From assembly GCF_002224485.1 (NCBI RefSeq), contig NZ_CP022463.1, positions 1,708,817-1,772,816 on the forward strand: 64,000 bases of DNA, written 5' to 3'. Positions within the stretch are counted from its first letter, which is position 1, and every line of letters starts with the position of its first letter. The stretch is from Sinomonas sp. R1AF57. Its GTDB lineage: Bacteria; Actinomycetota; Actinomycetes; Actinomycetales; Micrococcaceae. This document shows positions 37,783 to 47,538 of this stretch, piece by piece. The notes below the pieces were generated by a model. It saw only the letters and a list, made by a program, of their open reading frames with translations. It was not told the origin of the DNA and did no database searches. The position numbers and the translations under genes were made by a program.

Positions 37783-38571
37783 CTAGGAGTCGGCGCGGCC
37801 GTCCCGCGCCCGCCAGCGGCCGAGCCGGTCGCCAGCGAGGGCCAGCGCCGCCGGGCCCGCCGTGGACGAGCGCAGGACATGGGGACCGAGGAGCGCGAGC
37901 CGCGCGCCCGCGGCAGTGAACCGGGCCAGCTCGTCTGGGGTGATCCCGCCCTCGGGCCCGACGACGAAGAGCACCTCGCCCTCGTCACCGTCCTGGGCCG
38001 CAAGCGTCTCGAGGACCGCAGACAGCGGCTCGACCGCATCTTCGTGGAGGACGACGGCGAGCCTCGCCGAGGCGATCCGCTCGGCCAGCCGCGCGCCGTC
38101 GTGCGCCGCCTCGACGGCCGGCACCACGGCGCGGCGCGCCTGCTTGGCCGCCGCCACCACGACGGAGCGCCACTTGGCGAGGGCCTTCTCTCCGCGCTCG
38201 CCCTTCCACCGCACGATCGAGCGCTCAGCCTGCCACGGGATGACGGCGTCGACGCCGAGCTCCGTCGCGGCCTCGGCCGCGAGCTCGTCGCGGTCGCCCT
38301 TGGCGAGGGCCTGGACGAGCACGAACCGGAACGGCGGGCGCGGCTCACGGGCGATCCTCTCGACGCCCACGGTCAGCGTCTGGCCTTCCGCCCCGGCGAC
38401 GGTGCCGACAGCCCGGACGCCTGCGCCGTCGGCAAGGTCGACCCCCTCGCCCCTGGCGAGACGCTTCGCCGCGACGGCGTGGCGGCCCTCAGGCCCTCCC
38501 ACCTGGATGAGGTCCCCGGGCTGGATCCCGTCGAGCTCCCCGGCTGGGACGTAGAAGAGGGGCCGGGACAT
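37783..38571 (-). CDS. rsmE: 16S rRNA (uracil1498-N3)-methyltransferase
   Basis: Protein of 262 residues of the RsmE/SPOUT family that methylates N3 of U1498 in 16S rRNA using S-adenosylmethionine. It has an N-terminal PUA-like domain (MSRPLFYV onward) and a C-terminal knotted SPOUT domain with VLFVVGPEGGITPDELA and the late LGPHVLRSSTAGPAALA. It lies two bases after dnaJ, in the operon hrcA-dnaJ-rsmE. Confidence 0.95.
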   Translation of the reverse strand: MSRPLFYVPAGELDGIQPGDLIQVGGPEGRHAVAAKRLARGEGVDLADGAGVRAVGTVAGAEGQTLTVGVERIAREPRPPFRFVLVQALAKGDRDELAAEAATELGVDAVIPWQAERSIVRWKGERGEKALAKWRSVVVAAAKQARRAVVPAVEAAHDGARLAERIASARLAVVLHEDAVEPLSAVLETLAAQDGDEGEVLFVVGPEGGITPDELARFTAAGARLALLGPHVLRSSTAGPAALALAGDRLGRWRARDGRADS

Positions 38572-38573
38572 CT

Positions 38574-39701
38574 CTAGAGGTTGCCCAGCTTGTCGCGCAG
38601 CTTGGCGAAGACCCCGCCGCTGGCGACGAGCTTGCCGTCGCCGACGTGCTCGCCCCGCAGCTTCGCGAACTGGCGCAGGAGCTCCTCCTGCTCGGCGTCG
38701 AGCTTGGTCGGCGTCTCGACCCGGATGTGCACGAGCAGGTCGCCTCGGCCCGAGCCGCGGAGCCGGGCGACGCCCAGCCCGTGGAGGGTGACGACGTCAC
38801 CGGACTGCGTGCCCGGGCGCAGGGTTATGGTCTGCTCGCCGTCGAAGGTCTCGAGGCTCAGCTCGGAGCCCAGAGCTGCAGCGGTCATCGGGACGCTGAC
38901 GGTCGCGTTGAGCTGGTCGCCATCGCGCGTGAACGTCGAGTGCGAGGCCACGCGGATCTCGACGTACAGGTCTCCCGAGGGGCCGCCAGCTGTCCCCGCC
39001 TCGCCCTGGCCTGCAAGCTGGATGCGGGTACCGGTCGACACGCCCGCCGGGATCTTGACGGTGAGCGAGCGGCGGCTGCGCACGCGGCCTTCGCCGCCGC
39101 ACTCGTTGCACGGGCTCGGGATCTCGGTGCCGAAGCCCTGGCAGGTGGGGCACGTGGCCAGCGTCATGACCTGGCCCAGGATCGAGCGGACGGGCCGCTG
39201 GATGTGGCCGCTGCCGCCGCACACGGTGCAGCGCACGGGTTCCGTGCCCGGCTCGCAGCACGAGCCGTCGCAGCGCTCGCAGGTCACGGCCGTGTCCACC
39301 TCGAGCTTCTTGTTGACCCCGAAGACAGCGTCCTTGAGCTCGATCCGCACCGCGATGAGGGCGTCCTGGCCGCGCCGCACCCGCGAAGCCGGGCCGGCCT
39401 GCGCGCCGCCCCCGCCGAAGAACGTCTCGAAGATGTCCTGGAACGCGAAGCCGGAGCCGTTGTAGGCGCCGCCGAAGCCGTTGTCGGTGCCGTTCTCATT
39501 GCCGGTGGTGTCGTAGACGCGCCGCTTCTGCGGGTCCGAGAGGACCTCGTAGGCGTGGGTCACCGCCTTGAACTGCTCTGAGGCCTCCTCGCCCGGGTTG
39601 ATGTCCGGGTGGAGCCTGCGGGCCAGCTTCTTGTAGGCCTTCTTGATCTCCTCGGTGGTCGCGTCGGTCGGAACGCCGAGGGTTTCGTAATGGCTGCTCA
39701 C
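38574..39701 (-). CDS. dnaJ: chaperone DnaJ (DnaJ2 type)
   Basis: Co-chaperone of 375 residues that stimulates DnaK ATPase and delivers unfolded clients. It has the J domain with HPD (around residue 33), a short G/F-rich segment, four zinc-finger CxxC modules ([31 protein letters not shown]) and the two C-terminal client domains. The short G/F region and the position directly after hrcA match the second DnaJ of actinobacteria rather than the one in the dnaK operon. It starts 12 bases after hrcA. Confidence 0.95.
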   Translation of the reverse strand: MSSHYETLGVPTDATTEEIKKAYKKLARRLHPDINPGEEASEQFKAVTHAYEVLSDPQKRRVYDTTGNENGTDNGFGGAYNGSGFAFQDIFETFFGGGGAQAGPASRVRRGQDALIAVRIELKDAVFGVNKKLEVDTAVTCERCDGSCCEPGTEPVRCTVCGGSGHIQRPVRSILGQVMTLATCPTCQGFGTEIPSPCNECGGEGRVRSRRSLTVKIPAGVSTGTRIQLAGQGEAGTAGGPSGDLYVEIRVASHSTFTRDGDQLNATVSVPMTAAALGSELSLETFDGEQTITLRPGTQSGDVVTLHGLGVARLRGSGRGDLLVHIRVETPTKLDAEQEELLRQFAKLRGEHVGDGKLVASGGVFAKLRDKLGNL

Positions 39702-39713
39702 GGTCTTCTTTCT

Positions 39714-40730
39714 CTAGCTTCCAGCGAGAATCTTGGAGAGGTACCGGGCGACGGCGCGGACCGCGGCCATGCTGGCCGGATAGTCCATGCGCGTCGGGCC
39801 GAGGATGCCCAGCTTGGGGCCGTCGTCCCCGCCGTACCCGGTGGCCACGACAGAGGTCTCGGCAAGGCCGTCGTAGGCGTTTTCGCGCCCGATGGTGACG
39901 GCGACTCCCCGGGAGTCATTCGCCATCTCGGACAGCAGGCGGAGCAGGACGACCTGCTCCTCGAGGGCTTCGAGCACCGGCGAGATGCTCTGGAGGAAGT
40001 CGCTGTTCGACCTGGCCAGATAGGCCGTGCCCGCCATGACCATGCGGTCTTCGCGGCTCGACTCGGCCAGGAGGGACAAGCCCCGCCCGAGCTCCGCCGC
40101 GAGCGACTGGTCCGCGGGAGGCAGTGACCCGACGACGCGGCCGAGGGCCTCGCCGAGTTTCACGACCGGGGCGCCGACCAGCCCCGCGAGGAGCTTCTCC
40201 CGCAGGGCCGCGAGCCGGTCGCGGTCCACCTCCTCGGAGACCGTGTGGACGCGCTGCTCCACGGTCCCGGTGTCCGCGATGAGCACGAGGAGGATCTGAT
40301 GCGGTGCCATGAGCACCGCCTCCACGTGTCGCACCCGGGCCCGGCCGAGCTGGGGGTACTGCACGACGGCGACCTGGTTCGTCAGCTGTGACAGGAGGCG
40401 AACGGTGCGCTCGAGCACGTCGTCGAGGTCGTCGGCGCCGTCGAGGAGGCTCTGGATCGCGTGCTTCTCCGCCGGGGACAGGGGGCGCACGGCGGCGAGG
40501 TGGTCGACGAAGACGCGGTAGCCCTTGTCCGTCGGGACGCGTCCTGCGCTCGTGTGGGGAGCCGTGATGAGTCCGTCGTCCTCGAGTGCGGCCATGTCGT
40601 TGCGGATCGTGGCACTCGAGACGCCGAGCCTGTGGCGGTCGACGAGTGCCTTGGAGCCGACCGGCTCCCTGAAGTGCACATAGTCCTCCACGATGGCCCG
40701 CAGCACCTCGAGCTTGCGCGGCTCGCTCAC
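39714..40730 (-). CDS. hrcA: heat-inducible transcription repressor HrcA
   Basis: Repressor of 338 residues that binds CIRCE sites in front of groE-type and hrcA operons; its folding depends on GroEL. The N-terminal winged helix (RKLEVLRAIVEDYVHFREPVG, then SSATIRNDMAALEDDGLI) and the C-terminal GAF-like domain are present. GTG at 40730 has a clear ribosome site (GGAGGTG). A CIRCE element lies 32 bases upstream, so the operon hrcA-dnaJ-rsmE is autoregulated. Confidence 0.96.
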   Translation of the reverse strand: MSEPRKLEVLRAIVEDYVHFREPVGSKALVDRHRLGVSSATIRNDMAALEDDGLITAPHTSAGRVPTDKGYRVFVDHLAAVRPLSPAEKHAIQSLLDGADDLDDVLERTVRLLSQLTNQVAVVQYPQLGRARVRHVEAVLMAPHQILLVLIADTGTVEQRVHTVSEEVDRDRLAALREKLLAGLVGAPVVKLGEALGRVVGSLPPADQSLAAELGRGLSLLAESSREDRMVMAGTAYLARSNSDFLQSISPVLEALEEQVVLLRLLSEMANDSRGVAVTIGRENAYDGLAETSVVATGYGGDDGPKLGILGPTRMDYPASMAAVRAVARYLSKILAGS

Positions 40731-40761
40731 ATCCCACCTCCTGCTCGCATGGCCGGTTGCG

Positions 40762-40788
40762 TTAGCACTCTCTCAGAGCAAGTGCCAA
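40762..40788 (-). promoter_or_regulatory. CIRCE operator of hrcA-dnaJ-rsmE
   Basis: TTAGCACTC-N9-AAGTGCCAA: the left arm matches the consensus exactly and the right arm matches seven of nine positions of GAGTGCTAA. On the minus strand the TTGGCA within it may double as the -35 box. Confidence 0.85.
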
Positions 40789-40871
40789 GTCTATTATGCC
40801 CACGCGCCGTTCCGCACGGTCTGTGCCCCGCGCCACGCATGGATGAGCGCACCGTCCGAGCGGCGGGGCCG

Positions 40872-40884
40872 TAGGATCCGACGG
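40872..40884 (+). promoter_or_regulatory. -10 element of the leaderless DUF3097 mRNA
   Basis: TAGGAT at 40872-40877, seven bases, then GTG at 40885. Confidence 0.5.
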
Positions 40885-41736
40885 GTGGACCGACTCTCCT
40901 ATGACAGCTGGGGCCCTGCAGACCTGAGCACCCCCTCCCGACGCGAGCTGCCCACGGTCCCTGCCTCGGTCGGCCTCGTCCTCGAGGACGCCGAGAGCGG
41001 ATGGGTGGGCGCCGTCACACGCATCGAGAAGTCCGGCGGGATGCACCTCATGACCCTCGAGGACCGGCGGGGCCGCTCACGGTCCTTCCAGCTGGGGTAC
41101 GGCTTCCTCGTGGACGGCCGCCCCGTCCGGGTCGGGCCGCCGGCACCCCAGCGGACCGCGGCCCCGCCCGCCCGTACGGCCTCGGGCTCGGTCCGGGTCG
41201 AGGGCATGCGCGCACAGGTTGCCAAGGCCAGCCGCATCTGGGTCGAGGGCAAGCACGACGCCGAGCTCGTCGAGAAGGTCTGGGGAGACGACCTGCGCGT
41301 GGAGGGAATCGTCGTCGAGCCGCTGCACGGTGTGGACGACCTCGCCGCCGCCATCGCGGACTTCGGACCCGGCCCGGAACGCCGGCTGGGCATCCTCGTG
41401 GACCATCTGGTGGAGGGATCGAAGGAATCCAGGATCGCAGCGGAGGCCATGCGGAGCCCCGGGGCGGCAGGAAACGTCCTCATCGTCGGCCACCCGTACG
41501 TGGACGTGTGGCAGGCCATCAAGCCGTCCACGCTGGGGATCCCGGCCTGGCCGGCGGTACCGCGGGGCACCGATTGGAAGACCGGCATCCTTGCCGCCTT
41601 CGGCTGGGCCCGCAGCACACCCGAGGACTTCGGGCTCGCATGGCAGAAGCTGCTGGGCACCGTGCGCACCTACGCGGACCTCGAGCCCTCCCTGCTGGGA
41701 CGCGTCGAAGAGGTGATCGACTTCCTGACCGCCTGA
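40885..41736 (+). CDS. DUF3097 family protein
   Basis: Soluble protein of 283 residues matching the actinobacterial DUF3097 family: an N-terminal beta-rich part (VGLVLEDAESGWVGAVTRIEK) and a larger domain starting at IWVEGKHDAELVEKVWGDDLR with a Toprim-like look (an acidic GKHDAEL and later GILVDHLVEGSKE). Biochemical role is unknown; a link to nucleic-acid handling is only a guess from the Toprim-like motifs. The GTG is fixed by TAGGAT seven bases before it. It is divergent from hrcA. Confidence 0.82.
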   Translation: MDRLSYDSWGPADLSTPSRRELPTVPASVGLVLEDAESGWVGAVTRIEKSGGMHLMTLEDRRGRSRSFQLGYGFLVDGRPVRVGPPAPQRTAAPPARTASGSVRVEGMRAQVAKASRIWVEGKHDAELVEKVWGDDLRVEGIVVEPLHGVDDLAAAIADFGPGPERRLGILVDHLVEGSKESRIAAEAMRSPGAAGNVLIVGHPYVDVWQAIKPSTLGIPAWPAVPRGTDWKTGILAAFGWARSTPEDFGLAWQKLLGTVRTYADLEPSLLGRVEEVIDFLTA

Positions 41737-41825
41737 GCGCACAACCTTGGATATCCTTGGAATGCCCTCGGGCAGGCCGTCTGGTGCGGCCACCGCACGA
41801 CGACACCAACAGGCAAGGACATCCA

Positions 41826-42230
41826 GTGGCCGAGTACCCGCAGGACCGACGCGACGGAGAGAGCGAATACCACGGCGCGCCAGCCCGTGCCATGCCGCTC
41901 ACGGCGGCTGAGGACCGCCAGTGGGCGACGCTCGCTCACTTCGGCGGGATCCTCGGGTGCCTGCCGTCGCTGCTGATCTACCTGGTCTTCAGGGACCGGG
42001 GGCCCTTCACGGCCCAGGAGTCCAAGGAGGCGCTCAACTTCACGCTCCCGCCGACCGCCGCCGCCGTGGTCTGCAACATCCTGGCGCTCATCCCGGTGGT
42101 CGGCAACGTGTTCGCGGTCCTGGCGACGCTCGTGTGGATCGCGCTCACGGTCTTCTCCGTGATCGCCGGCATCCAGGTCAACCGCGGCCAGCCGTACCGC
42201 TACCGCTACAACCTCCGGCTCATCTCCTAG
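41826..42230 (+). CDS. DUF4870 membrane protein
   Basis: Protein of 134 residues with a polar N-terminus of about 30 residues and three membrane helices. The pattern TAAEDRQWATLAHFGGILG, GPFTAQESKEALNF and the last helix ending VNRGQPYRYRY is that of DUF4870/Tic20-like small membrane proteins. Function is unknown. The GTG has an AAGGA ribosome site. It is convergent with hemW, 37 bases away. Confidence 0.82.
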   Translation: MAEYPQDRRDGESEYHGAPARAMPLTAAEDRQWATLAHFGGILGCLPSLLIYLVFRDRGPFTAQESKEALNFTLPPTAAAVVCNILALIPVVGNVFAVLATLVWIALTVFSVIAGIQVNRGQPYRYRYNLRLIS

Positions 42231-42267
42231 GAACCGCGGGCACGGAACGCCGGGGGCATGGCCTGGT

Positions 42268-43506
42268 TCAGGCGAGGAGCCGGCGCACCACGGCGTCGGC
42301 GAGCAGGCGCCCGCGAAGCGTGAGCACAAGCCGCCCGCGGAGGGCCGCTGCACCCTCGACGAGCCCCTCGGCGATCAGGCCCGCGACCTCGGAGCGGCCC
42401 TCCGGCCCGAGCTCCGCCACAGGCAGTCCTGAGGCGAGCCGGATCTGCAGGAGGACCCGCTCGACGTGGCGCGTCTCGTCGTCGAGCGTCTCCCGGCCGG
42501 CCGCAGGGGAGGTCCCCTCGCCCAGCCGCCCGGCGTAGGCGGTGGGATGCTTGACGTTCCACCAGCGGACTCCGCCGACGTGGGAGTGGGCTCCCGGGCC
42601 GATCCCCCACCAGTCGCCGCCGTTCCAGTAGGCGAGGTTGTGCCGGCAGGCGTACTGCACCGATCCAGCGTCTCCACGGGCCCAGTTGCTCACCTCGTAC
42701 CAGCTGAAGCCGGCGGCGGCGAGCACGGCGTCGGCGAGCTCGTACTTCTCGGCGTGGTCGTCGTCGTCGACGTCGGGGACCTGGCCGCGGCGGATCTGCG
42801 CGGCGAGCTTCGTCCCCTCCTCGACGATGAGCGCATAGGCGCTCACGTGGTCGGGTTCGCAGGCAAGGGCCGCGTCGAGTGACGCGCGCCAGTCATCGAG
42901 GCTCTCCCCCGGCGTGCCGTAGATGAGGTCCAGGCTCACATCGAGGCCTGCCTCCCGCGCCCAGCGCACCGCCTCGGGCACGCGCGACGGCGTGTGGGTG
43001 CGGTCGAGGACCCGCAGCACGTGCGGGACGGCGGACTGCATCCCGAAGGACACCCGCGTGAAACCGGCCGCCGCGAGCGTCACGAGCGATTCCGGCGTGA
43101 CCGAGTCCGGGTTGGCCTCGGTCGTCACCTCGGCGCCGGGCTCGAGGCCCCACTCCTCCACGGCCGCCGTGAGGATCGTGGCGAGGTCCTCCGCCGGCAG
43201 GAGCGTGGGCGTTCCTCCGCCGAAGAAGACGGTCGACAGGGGACGGCGCGGCACGCCGGAGGCGTCGAGGGCCGAGGCCGCGAAGCGCACCTCGGATGCC
43301 GCGGTAGCGGCGTACGCGTCCTGCGAGGCTCCGCCGCCGAGCTCCTTCGCCGTGTACGTGTTGAAGTCGCAGTACCCGCAGCGGACGGCGCAGAACGGGA
43401 TGTGCGCGTAGAGCGAGAAGCCCCGCTCCCCGGCACCGGCCGCAGCCTGCGGCGGCAGGGCGCCGTCGGCCGGCGCGGGGTCCCCGAGCGGCAGTGTGCT
43501 GGGCAC
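42268..43506 (-). CDS. hemW: radical SAM haem chaperone HemW-like
   Basis: Protein of 412 residues of the HemN-like radical SAM family. The 4Fe-4S motif CxxxCxxC is Cys39, Cys43, Cys46 in HIPFCAVRCGYCDFN. Downstream are VFFGGGTPTLL, the EANPDSV strand and the C-terminal HemN_C domain. HemW members bind haem and probably deliver it to enzymes rather than acting as coproporphyrinogen oxidase. It begins next to the lepA stop, so lepA-hemW are an operon. HemW versus true HemN is decided by the lepA neighbour and the short length. Confidence 0.9.
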   Translation of the reverse strand: MPSTLPLGDPAPADGALPPQAAAGAGERGFSLYAHIPFCAVRCGYCDFNTYTAKELGGGASQDAYAATAASEVRFAASALDASGVPRRPLSTVFFGGGTPTLLPAEDLATILTAAVEEWGLEPGAEVTTEANPDSVTPESLVTLAAAGFTRVSFGMQSAVPHVLRVLDRTHTPSRVPEAVRWAREAGLDVSLDLIYGTPGESLDDWRASLDAALACEPDHVSAYALIVEEGTKLAAQIRRGQVPDVDDDDHAEKYELADAVLAAAGFSWYEVSNWARGDAGSVQYACRHNLAYWNGGDWWGIGPGAHSHVGGVRWWNVKHPTAYAGRLGEGTSPAAGRETLDDETRHVERVLLQIRLASGLPVAELGPEGRSEVAGLIAEGLVEGAAALRGRLVLTLRGRLLADAVVRRLLA

Positions 43507-45369
43507 TTACTTCTTCGCTCGATCCTTCGAGTCTTTCGACTCGTCCGTGGTGAGCGCGGCGATGAAGGCCTCCTGCGGGACCTCCACGCGCCCGACCATC
43601 TTCATGCGCTTCTTGCCTTCCTTCTGCTTCTCGAGCAGCTTGCGCTTGCGGGTGATGTCGCCGCCGTAGCACTTGGCGAGGACGTCCTTCCGGATCGCCC
43701 TGATGTTCTCGCGGGCGATGATGCGCGAGCCGATCGCGGCCTGGATGGGGACCTCGAACTGCTGGCGCGGGATGAGCTCCCGGAGTTTCGCCGTCATCAT
43801 CGTGCCGTACGAGTAGGCCTTGTCGCGGTGGGTGATGGCGCTGAAGGCGTCCACCTGCTCGCCCTGGAGGAGGATGTCGACCTTGACCAGGTCGGCGGCC
43901 TGCTCGCCGTCGGCCTTCCAGTCGAGCGACGCGTAGCCGCGGGTCTTGGACTTGAGCTGGTCGAAGAAGTCGAAGACGATCTCGGCGAGAGGGATCCAGT
44001 AGCGCAGCTCCACGCGGTCCTCGGACAGGTAGTCCATGGCCTTCATCTGGCCGCGGCGGCTCTGGCACAGCTCCATGATCGCGCCGACGAACTCGTTCGG
44101 GGCGAGGATCGTCGCGGAGACCATCGGCTCCCGCACCTCTTTGACCTTGCCGGTGGGGAACTCGCTCGGGTTCGTGACCGTGACGACCGACTTGTCCTCG
44201 AGCGTGACCTCGTAGATGACGTTGGGGGCGGTGGAGATCAGGTCGAGGTTGAACTCGCGCTCGAGGCGCTCCCGCACGATCTCGAGGTGCAGGAGGCCGA
44301 GGAAGCCGACGCGGAAGCCGAAGCCGAGCGCGGCCGAGGTCTCCGGCTCGTAGACGAGCGCGGCGTCGTTCAGCTTGAGCTTGTCCAGCGCGTCGCGCAG
44401 GTCCGGGTAGTCCGACCCATCGAGGGGGTACAGGCCCGAGAAGACCATCGGCTTGGGGTCCTGGTAGCCGCCGAGCGATTCCGCGGCGGGCTTGGACAGG
44501 TTGGTGATGGTGTCGCCGACCTTGGACTGGCGCACATCCTTCACGCCCGTGATGAGATAGCCGACCTCGCCCACGCCCAGACCCTTCGACGGGATGGGCT
44601 CCGGGGAGATCACGCCGATCTCGAGCAGCTCGTGGCTGGCCTTGGTGGACATCATCTGGATGCGCTCGCGCGGATTGAGCGAGCCGTCCACGACGCGGAC
44701 GTAGGTCACGACGCCGCGGTACGTGTCGTACACCGAGTCGAAGATCATGGCCCGGGCGGGCGCCGTCGCATCGCCGACCGGTGCAGGGATGGACGCCACG
44801 ATGCGGTCCAGGAGCCCCTCGACTCCGACGCCGGTCTTCCCCGACACCTTCAGCACGTCTGCCGGATCCCCGCCGATGAGGTTCGCGAGTTCCTCCGCGT
44901 ACTTCTCGGGCTGGGCTGCGGGGAGGTCGATCTTGTTAAGGACCGGGATGATCGTGAGGTCGTTCTCCATCGCGAGGTAGAGGTTTGCCAGCGTCTGCGC
45001 CTCGATCCCCTGCGCCGCGTCGACCAGGAGGACCGCTCCCTCGCAGGCAGCGAGCGAGCGGGAAACCTCATACGTGAAGTCGACGTGCCCGGGCGTGTCG
45101 ATCATGTTCAGCGCGTAGGCGGTGCCGTCGACCTCCCAGGGCATGCGCACGGCCTGGGACTTGATGGTGATGCCGCGCTCGCGCTCGATGTCCATACGGT
45201 CCAGATACTGGGCCTTCATGTCCCGGGGCTGGACGACGCCCGTGAACTGCAGCATGCGGTCGGCAAGGGTCGACTTGCCGTGGTCGATGTGCGCAATGAT
45301 GCAGAAGTTGCGGATGATCGACGGATCCGTCGCGGCAGGCACCGGGGCGGTGCGGGCCATGGGAGACAC
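43507..45369 (-). CDS. lepA: elongation factor 4 (LepA)
   Basis: Ribosome-associated GTPase of 620 residues. G1 AHIDHGKS (26-33), G3 DTPGHVDF, G4 NKID; then EF-G-like domains II, III and V and the LepA-specific C-terminal domain ([13 protein letters not shown] near the end). It acts in ribosome back-translocation or 30S biogenesis. GTG at 45369 is used because GAGGAC lies eight bases upstream; ATG at 45360 is an alternative. It is followed directly by hemW. Confidence 0.97.
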   Translation of the reverse strand: MSPMARTAPVPAATDPSIIRNFCIIAHIDHGKSTLADRMLQFTGVVQPRDMKAQYLDRMDIERERGITIKSQAVRMPWEVDGTAYALNMIDTPGHVDFTYEVSRSLAACEGAVLLVDAAQGIEAQTLANLYLAMENDLTIIPVLNKIDLPAAQPEKYAEELANLIGGDPADVLKVSGKTGVGVEGLLDRIVASIPAPVGDATAPARAMIFDSVYDTYRGVVTYVRVVDGSLNPRERIQMMSTKASHELLEIGVISPEPIPSKGLGVGEVGYLITGVKDVRQSKVGDTITNLSKPAAESLGGYQDPKPMVFSGLYPLDGSDYPDLRDALDKLKLNDAALVYEPETSAALGFGFRVGFLGLLHLEIVRERLEREFNLDLISTAPNVIYEVTLEDKSVVTVTNPSEFPTGKVKEVREPMVSATILAPNEFVGAIMELCQSRRGQMKAMDYLSEDRVELRYWIPLAEIVFDFFDQLKSKTRGYASLDWKADGEQAADLVKVDILLQGEQVDAFSAITHRDKAYSYGTMMTAKLRELIPRQQFEVPIQAAIGSRIIARENIRAIRKDVLAKCYGGDITRKRKLLEKQKEGKKRMKMVGRVEVPQEAFIAALTTDESKDSKDRAKK

Positions 45370-45420
45370 TGTGAACGGTCCTCACTTCGGGCGGGGAGTT
45401 GCTCACTTCCCAGTGTCCCA

Positions 45421-45432
45421 TAGGCTGTGCCT
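45421..45432 (+). promoter_or_regulatory. -10 element of the MazF-like gene
   Basis: TAGGCT at 45421-45426, six bases, then GTG at 45433. It favours this GTG over the in-frame GTG at 45427, which would touch the hexamer. Confidence 0.45.
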
Positions 45433-45903
45433 GTGCTGCGCAGCCTTCTCCACCGTGCCCTGTCCGCGGTCCGCGCCGTCGCCCGTGGCGGCAGCCCGAC
45501 CGGCTATGCCGGCGACTTCACCGGGACGGCGACGGTCGACTACCGCCCCAGCGCCGATGGCGCGCCGGATCCCGGCGAGATCGTCTGGACGTGGGTGCCC
45601 TATGAGGAGGACCACGGACAGGGCAAGGACCGGCCGGTGCTCATCGTTGCCAAGCGGCGAGGACTGCTGCTTTCGCTCATGCTCACGAGCAGGGACCGCG
45701 TGCCCGGCGACGGCCGGGGTGGCGATCCAGACTATGTCGACATCGGGGCAGGCCGCTGGGATCCACTGCGGCGTCCCAGCGAGGTCCGGCTCGACCGCGT
45801 CCTGCAGATCGATCCCCGGACGGTGCGGCGCGAAGGAGCGATCCTGGACCGCGCCCGGTTCGACCGCGTCGCGGAGGGGCTGCGCCGCCGCGGCTGGCGT
45901 TGA
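45433..45903 (+). CDS. PemK/MazF-like protein without visible antitoxin
   Basis: Protein of 156 residues. The middle contains the PemK/MazF fold pattern: PGEIVWTWVPYEEDHGQGKDR (the conserved G-E-I-V-W strand), then RPVLIVAKR, LMLTSRD and a late strand-helix region. An N-terminal extension of about 45 residues precedes it. MazF proteins are sequence-specific RNases, but no antitoxin gene is adjacent, so it may be a domesticated relative. It stands between lepA and rpsT. The start is set by TAGGCT six bases upstream. Confidence 0.75.
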   Translation: MLRSLLHRALSAVRAVARGGSPTGYAGDFTGTATVDYRPSADGAPDPGEIVWTWVPYEEDHGQGKDRPVLIVAKRRGLLLSLMLTSRDRVPGDGRGGDPDYVDIGAGRWDPLRRPSEVRLDRVLQIDPRTVRREGAILDRARFDRVAEGLRRRGWR

Positions 45904-46068
45904 CCGGTGCTCGGCCGCCTGCCCGTCTGGTAGCATTGTCTGCTGTGTGTCCGTGCAGGTCGGCGGGCACTGAAGACCGGCTGCCATAGGCATCCCCACG
46001 CCGCTCAGTCGATGGCCGGTCTGAAGCCCTCTAGACCCGTGTTGGCATCAACAAGAGAGTTTTCATAA
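45904..46068 (+). promoter_or_regulatory. rpsT upstream region
   Basis: A TAGCAT at 45931-45936 is a reasonable -10, which would give a leader of about 125 bases. The leader contains ACCGGC...GCCGGT arms that could form a hairpin. Ribosomal protein S20 genes are often autoregulated, but no specific motif is recognised here. Confidence 0.3.
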
Positions 46069-46329
46069 GTGGCAAACATCAAGTCCCAGAAGAAGCGCAT
46101 TCTCACCAACGAGAAGGCGCGTCAGCGCAACGTGGCGGTCAAGTCCGAGCTGAAGACGGCCATCCGCGCCGTCAACACCGCCGTCTCGGCTGCCGACAAG
46201 GACACCGCCGTTGCTGCTCTGGCCCACGCGAGCAAGAAGCTCGACAAGGCCGTGAGCAAGGGCGTCATCCACAAGAACCAGGCGGCCAACCGCAAGTCGG
46301 GCATCGCCAAGAAGGTCGGCTCGCTCTGA
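46069..46329 (+). CDS. rpsT: 30S ribosomal protein S20
   Basis: Basic protein of 86 residues ([21 protein letters not shown] at the start; the family end [10 protein letters not shown]). It is a three-helix bundle that binds the 5' domain of 16S rRNA. The GTG at 46069 encodes the initiator; an AGAGAG lies about 11 bases upstream. A perfect intrinsic terminator follows 17 bases after the stop and separates it from convergent holA. Confidence 0.96.
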   Translation: MANIKSQKKRILTNEKARQRNVAVKSELKTAIRAVNTAVSAADKDTAVAALAHASKKLDKAVSKGVIHKNQAANRKSGIAKKVGSL

Positions 46330-46346
46330 GCTGAGGTTCGCTTCCG

Positions 46347-46392
46347 GCCGGGGGCCGGCATCCTGACGAAGGATGCCGGCCCCCGGCTTTTT
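46347..46392 (+). terminator. rho-independent terminator of rpsT
   Basis: An 18-bp perfect stem (46347-46364 with 46370-46387), five-base loop and a run of five T. It is the most canonical terminator in the window. Confidence 0.95.
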
Positions 46393-46448
46393 CCGTATCC
46401 GAAAGACGGAGGCGGAAGCGGGCGTGGCCCGGCCAGCACCGCCCGCGC

Positions 46449-47486
46449 TCAGCGGGCCCGAGCGGCCGAGGCAACGATCCCGAGCGCCCGTTCGACGGCA
46501 TAGGCCGGGTCCCGGGCGAGCCCCTTGACCTCGGCGTCGGCCTCGGCGATCGCCCTGATGGCTGTCGCGAGGCTCTGCGGCGTCCAGCCGCGGATGTCGC
46601 GCTGGGCCTGCTCGACGAGCCACGGCTGCATGCCGAGGTCGCGCGCGACGGCCTGGGCCGAGCCGCGCGCACCCGCAACGCGGGCGAGGGTGCGGAGCTT
46701 GGAGGCGATGGCCGCGACCATGGGAACGGGGTCGACGCCGGTCTCGAGCGCGTGCCGGAACGCCGACAGGGCCCTCGCCCGGTCGCCCGCGAGGGCGGCG
46801 TCTGCGACCTTGAAGGCTGTCGCCTCGACGCGGCCCCCGTAGTACTTCTCGACGGTCGCGACGTCGATGGCAGCCGAGGCATCCAGCGTCAGCTGGGCGC
46901 AGGCCGCGGCAAGCTCGGCGAGGCTGCTGCCCACTGCGGCAACGAGCGCCTCGATCGCATCGCGCTCGATCCTGCGCCCGGAGCCCTTGAACTCGGCCGC
47001 GACAAAGGATGCCTTGTCGCTGTCCTTCTTCAGGGGCTGGCAGTCGATGACAGGCGCTCCCGAGGCGCGGACGGCGTCGAGGAGCTTCTTCCCGCGGGTT
47101 CCGCCCGCGTGGCGCAGGACGAGGACGACGTCCTGGTCCGGTGAGGCGGCATACGCGAGGCCGTCTTTGAGGAACTCCTCCGACATCGACTCGAGCCCGT
47201 GCACCTCCACGAGCTTCCTCTCGCCGAAGAGCGAGGGCGAGGCAGCAAGCAGCAGCTCGCCCCCCGCGTAGGAACCGGCATCCAGTCTGGTCACCTCCAG
47301 ATCGGGAGCGGCGGCCCGGGCGGTGGACCGGATGGCGTCCATGGCCCGCGCGGCGAGGTAGTCCTCCGGACCTGTCAGCAGGACGATCGGGGCGGGGGCG
47401 GCTTCACGCCAGCCGACGGTCCCCCCGCGGCCCGGGCCTGCGGCGGGCCCTCGTCCAGTTGGCCGTTGCGTTCGGGAGGCGGCCAT
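46449..47486 (-). CDS. holA: DNA polymerase III delta subunit
   Basis: Protein of 345 residues, the clamp-loader wrench that opens the beta sliding clamp. It matches the HolA layout: N-terminal degenerate AAA+ domain (APIVLLTGPEDYLAARA), helical lid, and C-terminal collar domain (PWLVEQAQRDIRGW). There is no functional Walker A, as expected. ATG at 47486 follows a GGAGGCGG ribosome site. It ends close to the rpsT terminator. Confidence 0.92.
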   Translation of the reverse strand: MAASRTQRPTGRGPAAGPGRGGTVGWREAAPAPIVLLTGPEDYLAARAMDAIRSTARAAAPDLEVTRLDAGSYAGGELLLAASPSLFGERKLVEVHGLESMSEEFLKDGLAYAASPDQDVVLVLRHAGGTRGKKLLDAVRASGAPVIDCQPLKKDSDKASFVAAEFKGSGRRIERDAIEALVAAVGSSLAELAAACAQLTLDASAAIDVATVEKYYGGRVEATAFKVADAALAGDRARALSAFRHALETGVDPVPMVAAIASKLRTLARVAGARGSAQAVARDLGMQPWLVEQAQRDIRGWTPQSLATAIRAIAEADAEVKGLARDPAYAVERALGIVASAARAR

Positions 47487-47538
47487 CACCGCCGCCTCCG
47501 CGAGCTCGCTGTCGCCATGATCACTGCACCCGTCCTCG

